DNA from: Desulfobaculum xiamenense
Lineage (GTDB): Bacteria > Desulfobacterota > Desulfovibrionia > Desulfovibrionales > Desulfovibrionaceae
Assembly: GCF_011927665.1 (NCBI RefSeq)
Contig: NZ_JAATJA010000003.1
Coordinates: 186,001 to 250,000 of the forward strand
DNA: 64,000 bases
Direction: 5' to 3'
In this document: piece by piece, positions 17,652 through 25,774 of the stretch
Position numbering within the stretch: position 1 is the stretch's first letter
Layout: the number at the start of each line of letters is the position of its first letter
Program-made: the position numbers and the translations under genes
Notes under the pieces: generated by a model
Seen by the model: the letters and a program-made list of their open reading frames with translations, nothing else
Database searches by the model: none
Told to the model about the DNA's origin: nothing

Positions 17652-19076
17652 TTACTTCCTGAGATTCGCGCCGTTGGTGCCAAGGGGCGTCCCCGCGACG
17701 CTGGCACCCTGCTGGCCATTGCGTTCCCGGCGGCGCACCATTGCGAAGCGCTGCCAGTTGCCGAAGGTGAAGAAATAGAAAAGCAGACCCGCCTGCACCA
17801 TCTGCGACGCCAATTGCGACATCCACACGCCCGTGGCGTTGCCGAGGACGTGATGCCCCAGCGTATAGGCCATGGGCAGCCGCAGGCACCACACGGTCAC
17901 CGCGAATATCCACATGTTGTACCACGTGGCACCCGCGCCGTTGAAGGCCCCGCCGAGGATCATGCTGGTCAGGGTGAAGGGGATGGCCAGCATGTTGTAG
18001 AGCAGATAGTCGATCATCTGGGCCTGCACGGCTGCCTCGGGAGTGAGGAACGCCGCCAGCGGCCGCACGAACTGCCAGACCACGAGGGATACGAGGCTCA
18101 TGGCCGTGGCCCCGATGGCCCAGATGCGCAGGCCGTAGCGCCGGGCCTCGTCCGGCCGCCCCGCGCCGAGGGAATTGCCCACCAGCACGCTGGCCGTCAT
18201 GTTGAAGGCGAAACCGGGCAGGAACAGGAGCGACTCCACGCGGATGCCCGCCGTCATGCCCGCCAGCGCGTCGATGTTGCCCACGGGCAGACTGGCGGTG
18301 ATGGCGAAGAGCACGAGGTATCCCGTCTGCCACAGAATCTGCATCAGGCCCGAGGGCCACGCCACGCGGAACAGGTACGGCAGCGCGCGGCGAATCCAGC
18401 GCAGCGGCGGAAAGACGTCGGCATCGAGCATGCCCTTGCGCCACATGCGGTAGAGGTTTAGCGCCGTGCCAGCGCTGACGGACCAGAAGGTCGCCCACGC
18501 CAGTCCCTTGTGCCCGAGATTGGGCAGCCCCCACAGGCCGAGGCCCAACCCGAAGTCCGCCACGGTGTTCACCACGGTGATCATTATCATTGCGTACAGG
18601 GGGTACATGACCTCCTTGCGCGCCCGAAACACGGCATTGGTGATGAGCAGCAGATAGTACGGCGGCAGAAGCAGCGCGTAGACCTGCAGGAAGTCGCCGG
18701 TAATGGCGGAAATCTCCTGCGGCACGCGAAGCGCGGCGAGCATCTGGTCGCGCAGGAGTAGCCCCGCGCCCATAATGACGATGCCGCCAGCCAGCGCCAG
18801 CTCAAGGCATAGCCCCACGTAGCGCCGCGCGCGACGGTGCAGGCCGCCGCCCTCGGACTGGCTGATGGCCGCCACGGAGCCGTTGGCCACGCTCACCGCG
18901 ATGACCAGCAGAAAGAACAGGCACGAGGTGATGATGCCAAGCGCCGCCTGCACCCGCGAATCGAGCTTTCCGGCGACGTAGACGTCGATGAAGCCGATCC
19001 AGAAATGGAAGAACATCATGATGATCTGGGGCCACGAGAGCTTCCAGATGGTACGGTAGGGAGTGGCGTCGGTCAT
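17652..19076 (-). CDS. MATE family multidrug/solute exporter
   Basis: A 474-residue protein with twelve membrane helices and the two-lobe MATE pattern (WKLSWPQIIMMFFHFWIGFIDVYVAG in lobe 1; PSGLMQILWQTGYLVLF and GMTAGIRVESLLFLPGFAFNMTASVLVGNSLG in lobe 2). MATE proteins export cationic drugs or metabolites using H+ or Na+. The start at ATG 19076 gives a normal MATE N-terminus with GGAAAACG upstream. It heads a unit with the DUF2156 gene and possibly the permease at 15440. A hairpin at 19190 separates it from the MerR-fusion gene upstream. Confidence 0.9.
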   Translation of the reverse strand: MTDATPYRTIWKLSWPQIIMMFFHFWIGFIDVYVAGKLDSRVQAALGIITSCLFFLLVIAVSVANGSVAAISQSEGGGLHRRARRYVGLCLELALAGGIVIMGAGLLLRDQMLAALRVPQEISAITGDFLQVYALLLPPYYLLLITNAVFRARKEVMYPLYAMIMITVVNTVADFGLGLGLWGLPNLGHKGLAWATFWSVSAGTALNLYRMWRKGMLDADVFPPLRWIRRALPYLFRVAWPSGLMQILWQTGYLVLFAITASLPVGNIDALAGMTAGIRVESLLFLPGFAFNMTASVLVGNSLGAGRPDEARRYGLRIWAIGATAMSLVSLVVWQFVRPLAAFLTPEAAVQAQMIDYLLYNMLAIPFTLTSMILGGAFNGAGATWYNMWIFAVTVWCLRLPMAYTLGHHVLGNATGVWMSQLASQMVQAGLLFYFFTFGNWQRFAMVRRRERNGQQGASVAGTPLGTNGANLRK

Positions 19077-19189
19077 CGCGTGGTCGTTTTCCTTCCGGTT
19101 TCGGGATGCTGCGGACAGATGCCGCAATATTCCAGACTAAAGCTCGCCGGGACACCGGTCAACCCCGCACCGACGGCGGCAAACGACAA

Positions 19190-19221
19190 GGGGCGGCGGA
19201 TACATGAGCATCCGCCGCCCC
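19190..19221 (-). terminator. terminator of the MerR-methyltransferase gene
   Basis: A perfect 12 bp stem GGGGCGGCGGAT / ATCCGCCGCCCC with an 8 nt loop just after the stop codon. On the minus strand it is followed by TTGTCGTTTG. Confidence 0.75.
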
Positions 19222-19243
19222 AATTTTGCGCATGGAAGCCGCG

Positions 19244-20545
19244 CTAGTCGGCCTTTCGCGCCACGAGGAACTCGTAGCCGTAGAACTCCCGGAACTTCTC
19301 GAAGGCGTCGAGTTCCGCCTGGAAGTTGTCGAGAACGGCCAGAGCTTCCTCGTCACCGGCGTACTTGAGGCGCTGCTCCGCCAGACGCTTGGGGAACGGC
19401 GCGTAGTAGTCCCGCCACGCGGATTCGGCCAACGTGAAGGAACCGATCACCGTGTACCCGCGCTCAGCGATGGCCTGCTTCAGCGCGTTGATAGTGCGCA
19501 TCTCGGGATAGACGCCCTGCCAGTACTCGGCCGCCTCGCGCGACGGATTGTCCGTCAGCCACGCCAGTTCCGAGATGCACAGGCAGCCGCCGTCCTTAAG
19601 CAGCGGACGCCACTCTTCGAGCGCCCTATCGAAGCCGATGATGAAGGCGGAGCCTTCGGCCCAGATGACGTCGAGACTTTCCGGCGCAAAGGGCAGGGCC
19701 GCCATGTCGCCATGGATGATCTTGATGCGCTCGGTCAGCCCCTTGGCCGCAGCAGCGGATTCCAGCCGCTCCAGAAAGGGTTTGTGGCTGTCGAGGGCCT
19801 CAATGACGCCGTCGGTCTCCTGCGCGAGGATGAGTGCGGCAAGTCCGGTTCCGCAGCCGATGTCGGCGATGCGCGGACGCTGCGGCAGCTCCGGAATCAT
19901 GCGCAGGGCGCGCAGGGTATGCTCCCTGCCGCTCGGCCCCTGAAGGGTCAGCGGGGACAGGGTTTCCATGAATATTTCCATGAAGCGTTCGCTCATGATG
20001 TTGATTCTCCTCAAATGATGGGGTGCCTTGCCGAGTGTCTGGATCAGGTCGTTCTCGTCCACTGGATATCCGAGCGCCCGCAGAAAGGCCCGATGGCCCT
20101 CGGGGTCTGCCGACGCGAATTCCTCGTGCCAGCGGCGGATGGATTCGTCGGTAAGCCCCGAAGCACGAATGGCCTTTTGCCACGTTTCCTCGTCACGCTC
20201 CGAGGCGTCTTCCAGAATCTCCCTGTTGCGCAGCAGCCGGGCGATGAACTCCTGCTGGAAGCGGATACGCTCCAGCTCCTGATCGAGCGCCCGAAGCCGC
20301 GTTTCGAGGATGACGGACAGATCGGACTGCGAACCGACGAGGATATCCGCGATTTCCCGCAGGGGAACACCCGCGTCGCGAAAGCGGCAGATGCGCGAAA
20401 GCCGCGCGGCGTCTTCGGCCGAATAGAGCCTGTACCCCGCCGCCGTTCTCTCGGACGGCGCCAACAGGCCAATGCGCTCATAGTAGAGCAGCGTGCTGCG
20501 GGCGAGCCCGAATTTCCCGGCGAGTCGTCCAACCGTGTATCCCAT
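19244..20545 (-). CDS. fusion protein: MerR-family regulator + class I SAM-dependent methyltransferase
   Basis: The 433-residue product begins with a MerR winged helix (TVGRLAGKFGLARSTLLYYERIGLL, GYRLY, residues 1-70) and a dimerisation coiled coil (75-115). An IRRWHEEF...HRAFLRALG segment follows (137-159), as is usual at the end of this MerR subfamily. From residue 184 it is a methyltransferase with ADIGCGTGLAAL (227-238) and a post-motif region. The ATG of residue 184 (19996) is preceded by a near-perfect TTGAGGAGAATC, so a stand-alone 250-residue methyltransferase may also be made. The full-length start has GGAGAT upstream. A MerR-type operator lies 118-131 bp upstream. The effector and substrate are unknown. 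Confidence 0.85.
   Translation of the reverse strand: MGYTVGRLAGKFGLARSTLLYYERIGLLAPSERTAAGYRLYSAEDAARLSRICRFRDAGVPLREIADILVGSQSDLSVILETRLRALDQELERIRFQQEFIARLLRNREILEDASERDEETWQKAIRASGLTDESIRRWHEEFASADPEGHRAFLRALGYPVDENDLIQTLGKAPHHLRRINIMSERFMEIFMETLSPLTLQGPSGREHTLRALRMIPELPQRPRIADIGCGTGLAALILAQETDGVIEALDSHKPFLERLESAAAAKGLTERIKIIHGDMAALPFAPESLDVIWAEGSAFIIGFDRALEEWRPLLKDGGCLCISELAWLTDNPSREAAEYWQGVYPEMRTINALKQAIAERGYTVIGSFTLAESAWRDYYAPFPKRLAEQRLKYAGDEEALAVLDNFQAELDAFEKFREFYGYEFLVARKAD
19994..20014 (-). promoter_or_regulatory. internal ribosome-binding site and ATG inside the MerR-methyltransferase frame
   Basis: On the minus strand, TTGAGGAGAATCAACATC is followed directly by the ATG of codon 184. 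GAGGAG is about 9 nt from the ATG, better than the site of many genes in the window. Confidence 0.6.
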
Positions 20546-20648
20546 GACATCTCCGTTTCATGACGCGCCCGGCCTCCGGATACTTTCCGGGCCGAACGCC
20601 GCCACGTTTCTCGTGAAGGGCGTCCCCTTCGAGCGGTACCGTTCGCAC

Positions 20649-20679
20649 AGACTGCACCCTGAACCTGTAGACAGGTCAA
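20649..20679 (-). promoter_or_regulatory. MerR-type promoter-operator of the fusion gene
   Basis: On the minus strand, TTGACC (20679-20674) is followed by a 19 bp spacer containing the inverted repeat ACCTGT-CT-ACAGGT (20663-20676), which overlaps the -35 box. A weak -10 (CAGTCT) follows at 20654-20649. A palindrome within an over-long 19 bp spacer is the hallmark of MerR-regulated promoters. Autoregulation is inferred. Confidence 0.55.
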
Positions 20680-20751
20680 GCACGGATGCTCATATTGTTT
20701 CGTGATGTCGAAAATTCTCCTGCGGGTGCCCGCCCGGCGCGCTGCGAAGAA

Positions 20752-20806
20752 TTTTTCAAGAAAAATTGGGATGCGGTGTTGACAGGTCGGAAGTCGGTTT
20801 TATTGT
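20752..20806 (+). promoter_or_regulatory. promoter region of the small heat-shock pair
   Basis: TTGACA (20779-20784), a 16 bp spacer and TATTGT (20801-20806). Directly upstream, 20752-20783 is about 85% identical to 29470-29502 before groES. An inverted repeat AATTTTTC-AA-GAAAAATT covers 20750-20767. Confidence 0.6.
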
Positions 20807-20833
20807 AGTACTCGTAAAACGGAGGTGAAAGAA

Positions 20834-21244
20834 ATGGTAATTGATTTTGGAACCCTCTATGATTTTCCGCGAGACCTGAACCGCTTCTTCGAGGAAATGA
20901 TGCAGCCCATCTCCATTAGCCAACGGCGCACATCATATCCTCCGGTGAATGTGTCGGAAGACGCAAACGCCCTCTATATCCATGCATGCGTTCCCGGCAT
21001 TGCAATGGACGAACTCGACATTACAGTGACCGAAAACGATCTGGTCATCAAGGGCGTGCGCAAGGCCGACGAGGGCCGGTACTACCGGCAGGAACGCGGA
21101 CTCGGCGCATTCCAGCGCATATTCAACATCACGACCAACATCGATCGTGACAACGTGAAGGCAACCCTGAAGAACGGCATACTGGAAATCGTCCTGCCCA
21201 AGGCCGAAGCCGTGAAGCCCCGCAAGATTTCCATCAGCGCCTAG
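20834..21244 (+). CDS. hsp20: small heat-shock protein (Hsp20/alpha-crystallin), first of a pair
   Basis: The 136-residue protein holds an alpha-crystallin domain at about 38-130: YPPVNVSEDANALYIHACVPG, then ELDITVTENDLVIKGVRK, and the end motif LKNGILEIVLPK. Hsp20 proteins form ATP-independent oligomers that hold unfolding proteins. The ATG at 20834 is 6 nt after GGAGGTGA; an in-frame GTG at 20825 would lie inside that site. It shares an operon with a second Hsp20 gene 13 nt downstream and has a promoter block resembling that of groES. Confidence 0.95.
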   Translation: MVIDFGTLYDFPRDLNRFFEEMMQPISISQRRTSYPPVNVSEDANALYIHACVPGIAMDELDITVTENDLVIKGVRKADEGRYYRQERGLGAFQRIFNITTNIDRDNVKATLKNGILEIVLPKAEAVKPRKISISA

Positions 21245-21257
21245 GAGGGAGTCAGTC

Positions 21258-21623
21258 ATGTCGAACGAAGTTGAAAAGAAGAACGAAAGAGAACTGGAGC
21301 GCCACCTTCCGGCGACGGATATCCTCGAACGCAAGGACGGCTGGCATATGGTACTGGACATGCCCGGCGTTGAGCCGGATGGACTGTCCATCGACCTTCA
21401 GGACCGCGAAATCGTGGTCCACGGAAAAAGCACCTACGCGCCGCCCGCTGGCGAAATGCATCGCACGGAATTCGGTGCCGTGGAATACGCGCGGAGCTTC
21501 TCCCTCACCGACGAGGTGGACCGCGACAAGATCAAGGCCGTACTCAAGGACGGCGTGCTCGATCTCTTCCTGCCCAGAGCCGAAAAGACCATGCCTCGGA
21601 AGATCGAGATCAAGGCGGGCTAA
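21258..21623 (+). CDS. hsp20: small heat-shock protein (Hsp20/alpha-crystallin), second of a pair
   Basis: The 121-residue protein has a shorter N-terminal arm and a full alpha-crystallin domain: DILERKDGWHMVLDMPGVEPDGLSIDLQDREIVVHGKS, then VEYARSFSLTDEVDRDKIKAVLKDGVLDLFLPRAE. It is only moderately similar to its upstream neighbour. The two may form mixed oligomers, as tandem Hsp20 pairs do in other bacteria. TAGGAGGGAG lies before the ATG. A hairpin follows at 21704. Confidence 0.95.
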   Translation: MSNEVEKKNERELERHLPATDILERKDGWHMVLDMPGVEPDGLSIDLQDREIVVHGKSTYAPPAGEMHRTEFGAVEYARSFSLTDEVDRDKIKAVLKDGVLDLFLPRAEKTMPRKIEIKAG

Positions 21624-21703
21624 CGCCCATTGGCGAGCCCCGGAAACAGCATGAAGTGACACGGCGGTCGAAGCTCTCGCAGCTTCGCCCCCATCCCCCA
21701 ACA

Positions 21704-21756
21704 GGCAACCCGGCCCTCTCCCCCCCCCGGCCTCCCCAACACAGGGCCGGGTTGCC
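21704..21756 (+). terminator. terminator-like long-loop hairpin after the hsp20 pair
   Basis: Perfect 14 bp arms GGCAACCCGGCCCT / AGGGCCGGGTTGCC enclose a 25 nt C-rich loop, then GGATAAAATTTC. The stem is strong, but the large loop and poor T-run are atypical. Confidence 0.55.
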
Positions 21757-21794
21757 GGATAAAATTTCACCAGCCCTACCTCCAACCCTCGTGG

Positions 21795-21824
21795 AAGGCC
21801 CCGCTTCGAGCGATGCGGGGCCTT
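21795..21824. terminator. hairpin between hsp20 and the phosphatase fusion gene
   Basis: AAGGCCCCGC / GCGGGGCCTT, 10 bp, with a 10 nt loop, followed on the plus strand by CGCATTTT. It lies 15 nt from the convergent phosphatase-YkgJ stop. Confidence 0.65.
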
Positions 21825-21838
21825 CGCATTTTCCGACG

Positions 21839-22927
21839 TCAGGATTTTCCGGGAACAGGACCGCGAGCCGCGGCATGCATGAGATGATGAAAGAAGGTCT
21901 GCACGAACTTCCCTGAAATCACGTCCGCCAGCGCGAAACGCATCGGCGCGCCTGACGGGAATTCCGACGTGAAGGCGAAGAACAGGCTGGCCGACACCGT
22001 GGACAGTGCCGCAGGGACCACCGTCGTCACCAGCGGATCATCCGCCTTTCCGGCCGGAAGGTCCGCCAGACGGCAATGCAGCGGTCGGCGTTCGAAGATG
22101 CGGCACTCGCCTAATTCGTTGAGCGGACAGGCCAGCCCCGCCCCCTCGTAGGCCGCACGAATCCCCTCCGTCAGCGATCCCGGATCATCACGCATGTATC
22201 CAAAGCCCCGCAGACGCTTCCCCGCCTCGGCCCCGGCCTCAATGGCCGCCTGTCGCTCCGTCTGCGACAGGGTCATGTTCATGGCGTGATTCACGTACAC
22301 CGCCTCGATGAGCGGCAGCATCACCAGACGCGTGCAGCAGCGCGAATGCCCGCGCCCGCACAGCCCGTCCTGCCCGCCCTCGCCCACCAGATCGTCCACG
22401 CTGGTCACGATGCGTTCATAATCCTTGAAAAATGGAATGAGGTCCACCAGATGCCGCATTTCGAGGGACGGCTCGCGGATGGTCAGTTGGCCCTCCTTCT
22501 TGCCGTAGCGCCGCACGAAACGCCACTGGTCGAAATTCTGCGGCTTGGATCGCAAGCCCTTCAGCGTACGGTTCGCCAGCTTGTGCCCAAGCCCCTTGCG
22601 CAGCAGATAGGCGTTGAGCACCGTGCCCGTGCGCCCTATTCCATGGCGACAATGGATGAGCACCTTCTTGCCAAGGTAGATGGACTCGTCCAGCCACTCC
22701 AGCGCCTTCTCAAGCTCGCCAAGGTCCGGCGTCTCCTCGTCCGGGATGGGAAAATAGTAGACGTCGAAGCCCTCATCGGCCTCGATCCAGTGCAGGTCGC
22801 AGAACTCGCCGCACAGGTTCAGGATCGCGTCGATGCCCTGCGCCTTTAGCGCGCCAAGCGCATCGTACGACATGGGCGCTCCGCCCACCGCCAAATGATC
22901 CGTTACCCAGTTCACTTCGTACGCCAT
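21839..22927 (-). CDS. fusion: dual-specificity protein phosphatase + YkgJ-type Cys-cluster domain
   Basis: Residues 1-150 form a DSP/PTP domain with the P-loop H92-C93-x5-R99 (HCRHGIGRT) and an upstream acidic loop IPDEETPD that can supply the general acid. Residues 180-300 carry C190, C197-C198, C267, C275 and C285 in the YkgJ (zinc/iron-chelating) pattern (CCTRLVMLPLIEA, CRIFERRPLHCR). About 60 residues follow. The phosphatase should remove phosphate from proteins or small molecules; the Cys domain probably binds Fe or Zn. GGGTGA precedes ATG 22927. It stands alone, convergent to the hsp20 genes. The fusion suggests metal- or redox-gated phosphatase activity; that is inference. Confidence 0.82.
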   Translation of the reverse strand: MAYEVNWVTDHLAVGGAPMSYDALGALKAQGIDAILNLCGEFCDLHWIEADEGFDVYYFPIPDEETPDLGELEKALEWLDESIYLGKKVLIHCRHGIGRTGTVLNAYLLRKGLGHKLANRTLKGLRSKPQNFDQWRFVRRYGKKEGQLTIREPSLEMRHLVDLIPFFKDYERIVTSVDDLVGEGGQDGLCGRGHSRCCTRLVMLPLIEAVYVNHAMNMTLSQTERQAAIEAGAEAGKRLRGFGYMRDDPGSLTEGIRAAYEGAGLACPLNELGECRIFERRPLHCRLADLPAGKADDPLVTTVVPAALSTVSASLFFAFTSEFPSGAPMRFALADVISGKFVQTFFHHLMHAAARGPVPGKS

Positions 22928-22952
22928 ATTCACCCGTCATCCAGTGGTCAGG

Positions 22953-23190
22953 CCGTATCGTTCGTTGACCGATGCAAGACGCAGGCTCCGCCGACCGTAT
23001 CGTTCATTGCCGCATGCAAGACGTAGGCTCCGCCGGCCAAGGGGCCGCTGGCCCCCTGGACCCCCGACATGCGATAGGCCATCTGCCCTTGGTACACCGT
23101 ACGGCTTTGCGCGACGAAGCCCTAGTGAGGATTGTCAAGGAAATCATTTCCTTGACCGGGGTCCGGGGCAGAGCCCCGGCCGCCGGAGGC
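22953..23190 (-). repeat. structured intergenic repeat, copy 3 (subfamily B) with duplicated tail
   Basis: Minus orientation, beginning 75 nt after the stop of the PEP-synthase-like gene. Hairpins: CCGGGG/CCCCGG and GTCAAGGAAA-TGA-TTTCCTTGAC. The terminal ~42 bp (CGGCGGAGCC to GATACGG) occurs twice in a row, at 22953-22994 and 22995-23036. Confidence 0.95.
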
Positions 23191-23265
23191 TTCCTCTTCT
23201 CCCCCGCCCGGCCGCCGTAGGCTTCTCTTCTCCCATCCTCTCACCTCGCGCTAGCGAAGCACCGA

Positions 23266-25764
23266 TCAGACGGATTCGAGGAATTCGTCCACCAGTTGCT
23301 GTACCTGTTCATCACCGGTGAGGGCCATATCGAGCAGGCGGGTCTTGCCGAGGAGCATGCCGAGCAACGTAAGGTTCAATTCGATACGCGGGCGTGGGGC
23401 GCGGGCGAGGTTAGCTTCGAGCATGTCGCCGGTGATACGCACGGTAAAGCCCGCGTCGCGCAGGACCTTGTCCACGAAGGCCAGCCGCAGCCTGCGCTGG
23501 CCCATTTCCGCACCACCGCCCTTGAAGCGGAAGTTGATGTAGTTGGAGTCGGAATGGTCGGTGCACATGGTGTCGAGCACGGCGAAGTGGTAACCGAAGC
23601 GCAGCAGGGTGTGCATGTAGTCGCGGGCGAGAATGACGTAGCTCGACAGGAGTTTGGACTTGAGGCCGACGATGCCGGCGCTCATGCGGTCGAACTCCTC
23701 CCAGTCGAAAGCGAGAAGGCTGCCGTCCCACTGGATGTCGGGGTGGTTCAAGCCTTCCCACAGGGCACTCATGGCCTCGCTGGCGAAATGGCAGGGATCG
23801 ACGACGGTTGCGTCGCGCGCCTGCGGGGTGAGCCCGCCGCCAAGGTCGAGAATGTGCATGACCAGCGGCAGACCGCCTTCGAGAATCTTGGCCTGCGCAA
23901 GTCCGCGCCCGCCCTTGTTCACGAGGGAGAACATCTCGGCCACGGCCTTCTCGTGGCAGAAACGCACGATGTCGTGCATGGTGCGGCACCCCTTGGGTGC
24001 GAAGTTCTCTGCGTCCGGGTCCGTGAGATTGAGGGGCGAAATGTAATCCATGACCTTGCGCAGCCGCCGATGAAACGGCGTGGTCCGGTCCGCTGCACGT
24101 TTGGCCGCGCGAATGGCCAGTGCCTCGATGCTTCCGGGGTAGACGCGTCCGGCATCGGCATCCACGGTAACGGTCATACCATCGGTGAGGGCACGGGTGG
24201 CGAACTTGGCGTCCACGATGACGGGCAGGCCGAACTCGCGGGCCACGGAGGCGAAATGACTGGCCTTGGACCCCGTGTCAGTGACCACGGCAGAAAGACG
24301 TTCGAGCACGCTGGCGAACACCGGGGCGAGGGTATCTGCCACGAGCACACAGCCCTCGGGAATGTCGTCGAGTTCCGTCACGCGCGGGGGACGGCATACC
24401 GTCCCGATGCCGATGCCCGGGCTGGCTCCCACTCCGGAGAGGACGGGTTCGACGGACACTTCGACGGCGGCCTCCGGCGCATGCGACTCCGATGGAGGCA
24501 GGATGGCCAACGGTCGGCACTGGATCATGCACAGCGAACCGAGCCGGTCCATGCACCACTCGATGTCCTGCGGTCCGCCGAAGGCGTCCTCCAGCGCGAG
24601 GCCCCAGCGGGCGAGCGTCTCGGCGTATTCGTCAGCGAGGCATTCGTCTCCGTCGGGAATCGCGCCGCTGACCACCTGCGGAGCCGCGCCGCCGCAGGTC
24701 CGGGAAAGGACGGCGGGCGGATTGGTGCGAGAGAGCGTAGTCACGTGCGGAGAGGAGCTTCCGTCCACGAGCGAGCGGGCGATGCCCTCCACGGCATAGA
24801 CGGCAAGGGTGTCGGCCTCGGGAGCGGCGGGGTCGCGGGTGTAGACCACGCCGCTGGTGCGCGCGTCGATCATTTCGAGGACGAGCACGGCCATGGGGGT
24901 CTGCATGTCGGGCATGCCGTAACGGATGCGGTAGGTGACGGCCTTAGGCGAATACTTGCTGGCAAGCACCTTGCGGTAGGCCGACGAAAGGTCCGAGAGG
25001 GACACGCCAAGGATGCTGTCGTACTGCCCGGCGAAGGACGCCTCGGTGTCCTCCCCGACGGCGGAGGACCGCACGGCGAGCTTGATCCCGCCCCCGCGCG
25101 ATGCGGCCAGCGCCAGCGCGTGCTCGCGGTATTCCCTCTCCACCGCAGGCGGCACCTCGGCTTCCATGACGAGGCGCTGTATCTCCTCGCAAATGTCCAT
25201 GACGAAGCCGGGCGAATCGAGGGTGACCTTGGACAGCAGCGTCTCAATGCGCGGGCGCAGTTCGTTGTACTCGATGAAATAATGGAAGGCGCGGGTGGTG
25301 ATGACGAAACCGCCCGGCACGGGCAGGTCCTCCACCTCGGCCAGTCCGGACAGGCGCGCCGCCTTGTTGCCCGCCTCGTCGGGGCAGAGATGCGCCTCGG
25401 ACAGTGCAATGGCGTACGGCGGCGCGAAATCGAAGTCCGGCGGCTCGGTCTGCATGGACAGGTAGAAGTCTATCTTGCGCCGGTAGTCGGGCAGGTCAAG
25501 GTAATGGCCGGGGCGCATGCGCATCAACTCGCTGGTGATGGCCTTGACGTCCGCAGACAGGGCGCGGGTGAGCATGGTCACGCGCGCCCAGTCCGCGGGC
25601 ACGCGGCCATAGTAGAGTTCCTCCAGCTCCGCGATGCGCCGCAGGCAGGTGCGGTCGATGTCGAGGAGGTTCTTGAAGGCCTCGTACTTCTTGCGCAACA
25701 GCGTGCCCGGAGCGAAGACCTGATAGGTCCAATGCCGGAACAGTTCGCTGAGTTCGATATTCAT
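23266..25764 (-). CDS. PEP-synthase-like phosphotransferase lacking the usual PEP/pyruvate barrel
   Basis: In the 832-residue protein, residues 1-115 are helical and unassigned. The ATP-grasp PPDK/PEPS N-domain follows (about 123-420), with VRSSAVGEDTEASFAGQYDS (231-250), QDIEWC (399-404) and QCRP (415-418). The swivelling phosphohistidine domain (about 440-550) has the catalytic His in KASHFASVARE (H503). PEP synthases then continue with a TIM barrel; here the last ~265 residues (from FHRRLRKVMDYISPLNL) are a different, unrecognised domain. The protein probably moves phosphate from ATP through H503 to an unknown acceptor. It is the last gene of an operon with a receiver protein, a histidine kinase and a PhnD-like lipoprotein; its ATG is 10 nt after the receiver stop. 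Confidence 0.85.
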   Translation of the reverse strand: MNIELSELFRHWTYQVFAPGTLLRKKYEAFKNLLDIDRTCLRRIAELEELYYGRVPADWARVTMLTRALSADVKAITSELMRMRPGHYLDLPDYRRKIDFYLSMQTEPPDFDFAPPYAIALSEAHLCPDEAGNKAARLSGLAEVEDLPVPGGFVITTRAFHYFIEYNELRPRIETLLSKVTLDSPGFVMDICEEIQRLVMEAEVPPAVEREYREHALALAASRGGGIKLAVRSSAVGEDTEASFAGQYDSILGVSLSDLSSAYRKVLASKYSPKAVTYRIRYGMPDMQTPMAVLVLEMIDARTSGVVYTRDPAAPEADTLAVYAVEGIARSLVDGSSSPHVTTLSRTNPPAVLSRTCGGAAPQVVSGAIPDGDECLADEYAETLARWGLALEDAFGGPQDIEWCMDRLGSLCMIQCRPLAILPPSESHAPEAAVEVSVEPVLSGVGASPGIGIGTVCRPPRVTELDDIPEGCVLVADTLAPVFASVLERLSAVVTDTGSKASHFASVAREFGLPVIVDAKFATRALTDGMTVTVDADAGRVYPGSIEALAIRAAKRAADRTTPFHRRLRKVMDYISPLNLTDPDAENFAPKGCRTMHDIVRFCHEKAVAEMFSLVNKGGRGLAQAKILEGGLPLVMHILDLGGGLTPQARDATVVDPCHFASEAMSALWEGLNHPDIQWDGSLLAFDWEEFDRMSAGIVGLKSKLLSSYVILARDYMHTLLRFGYHFAVLDTMCTDHSDSNYINFRFKGGGAEMGQRRLRLAFVDKVLRDAGFTVRITGDMLEANLARAPRPRIELNLTLLGMLLGKTRLLDMALTGDEQVQQLVDEFLESV

Positions 25765-25774
25765 GGCGTATCCG

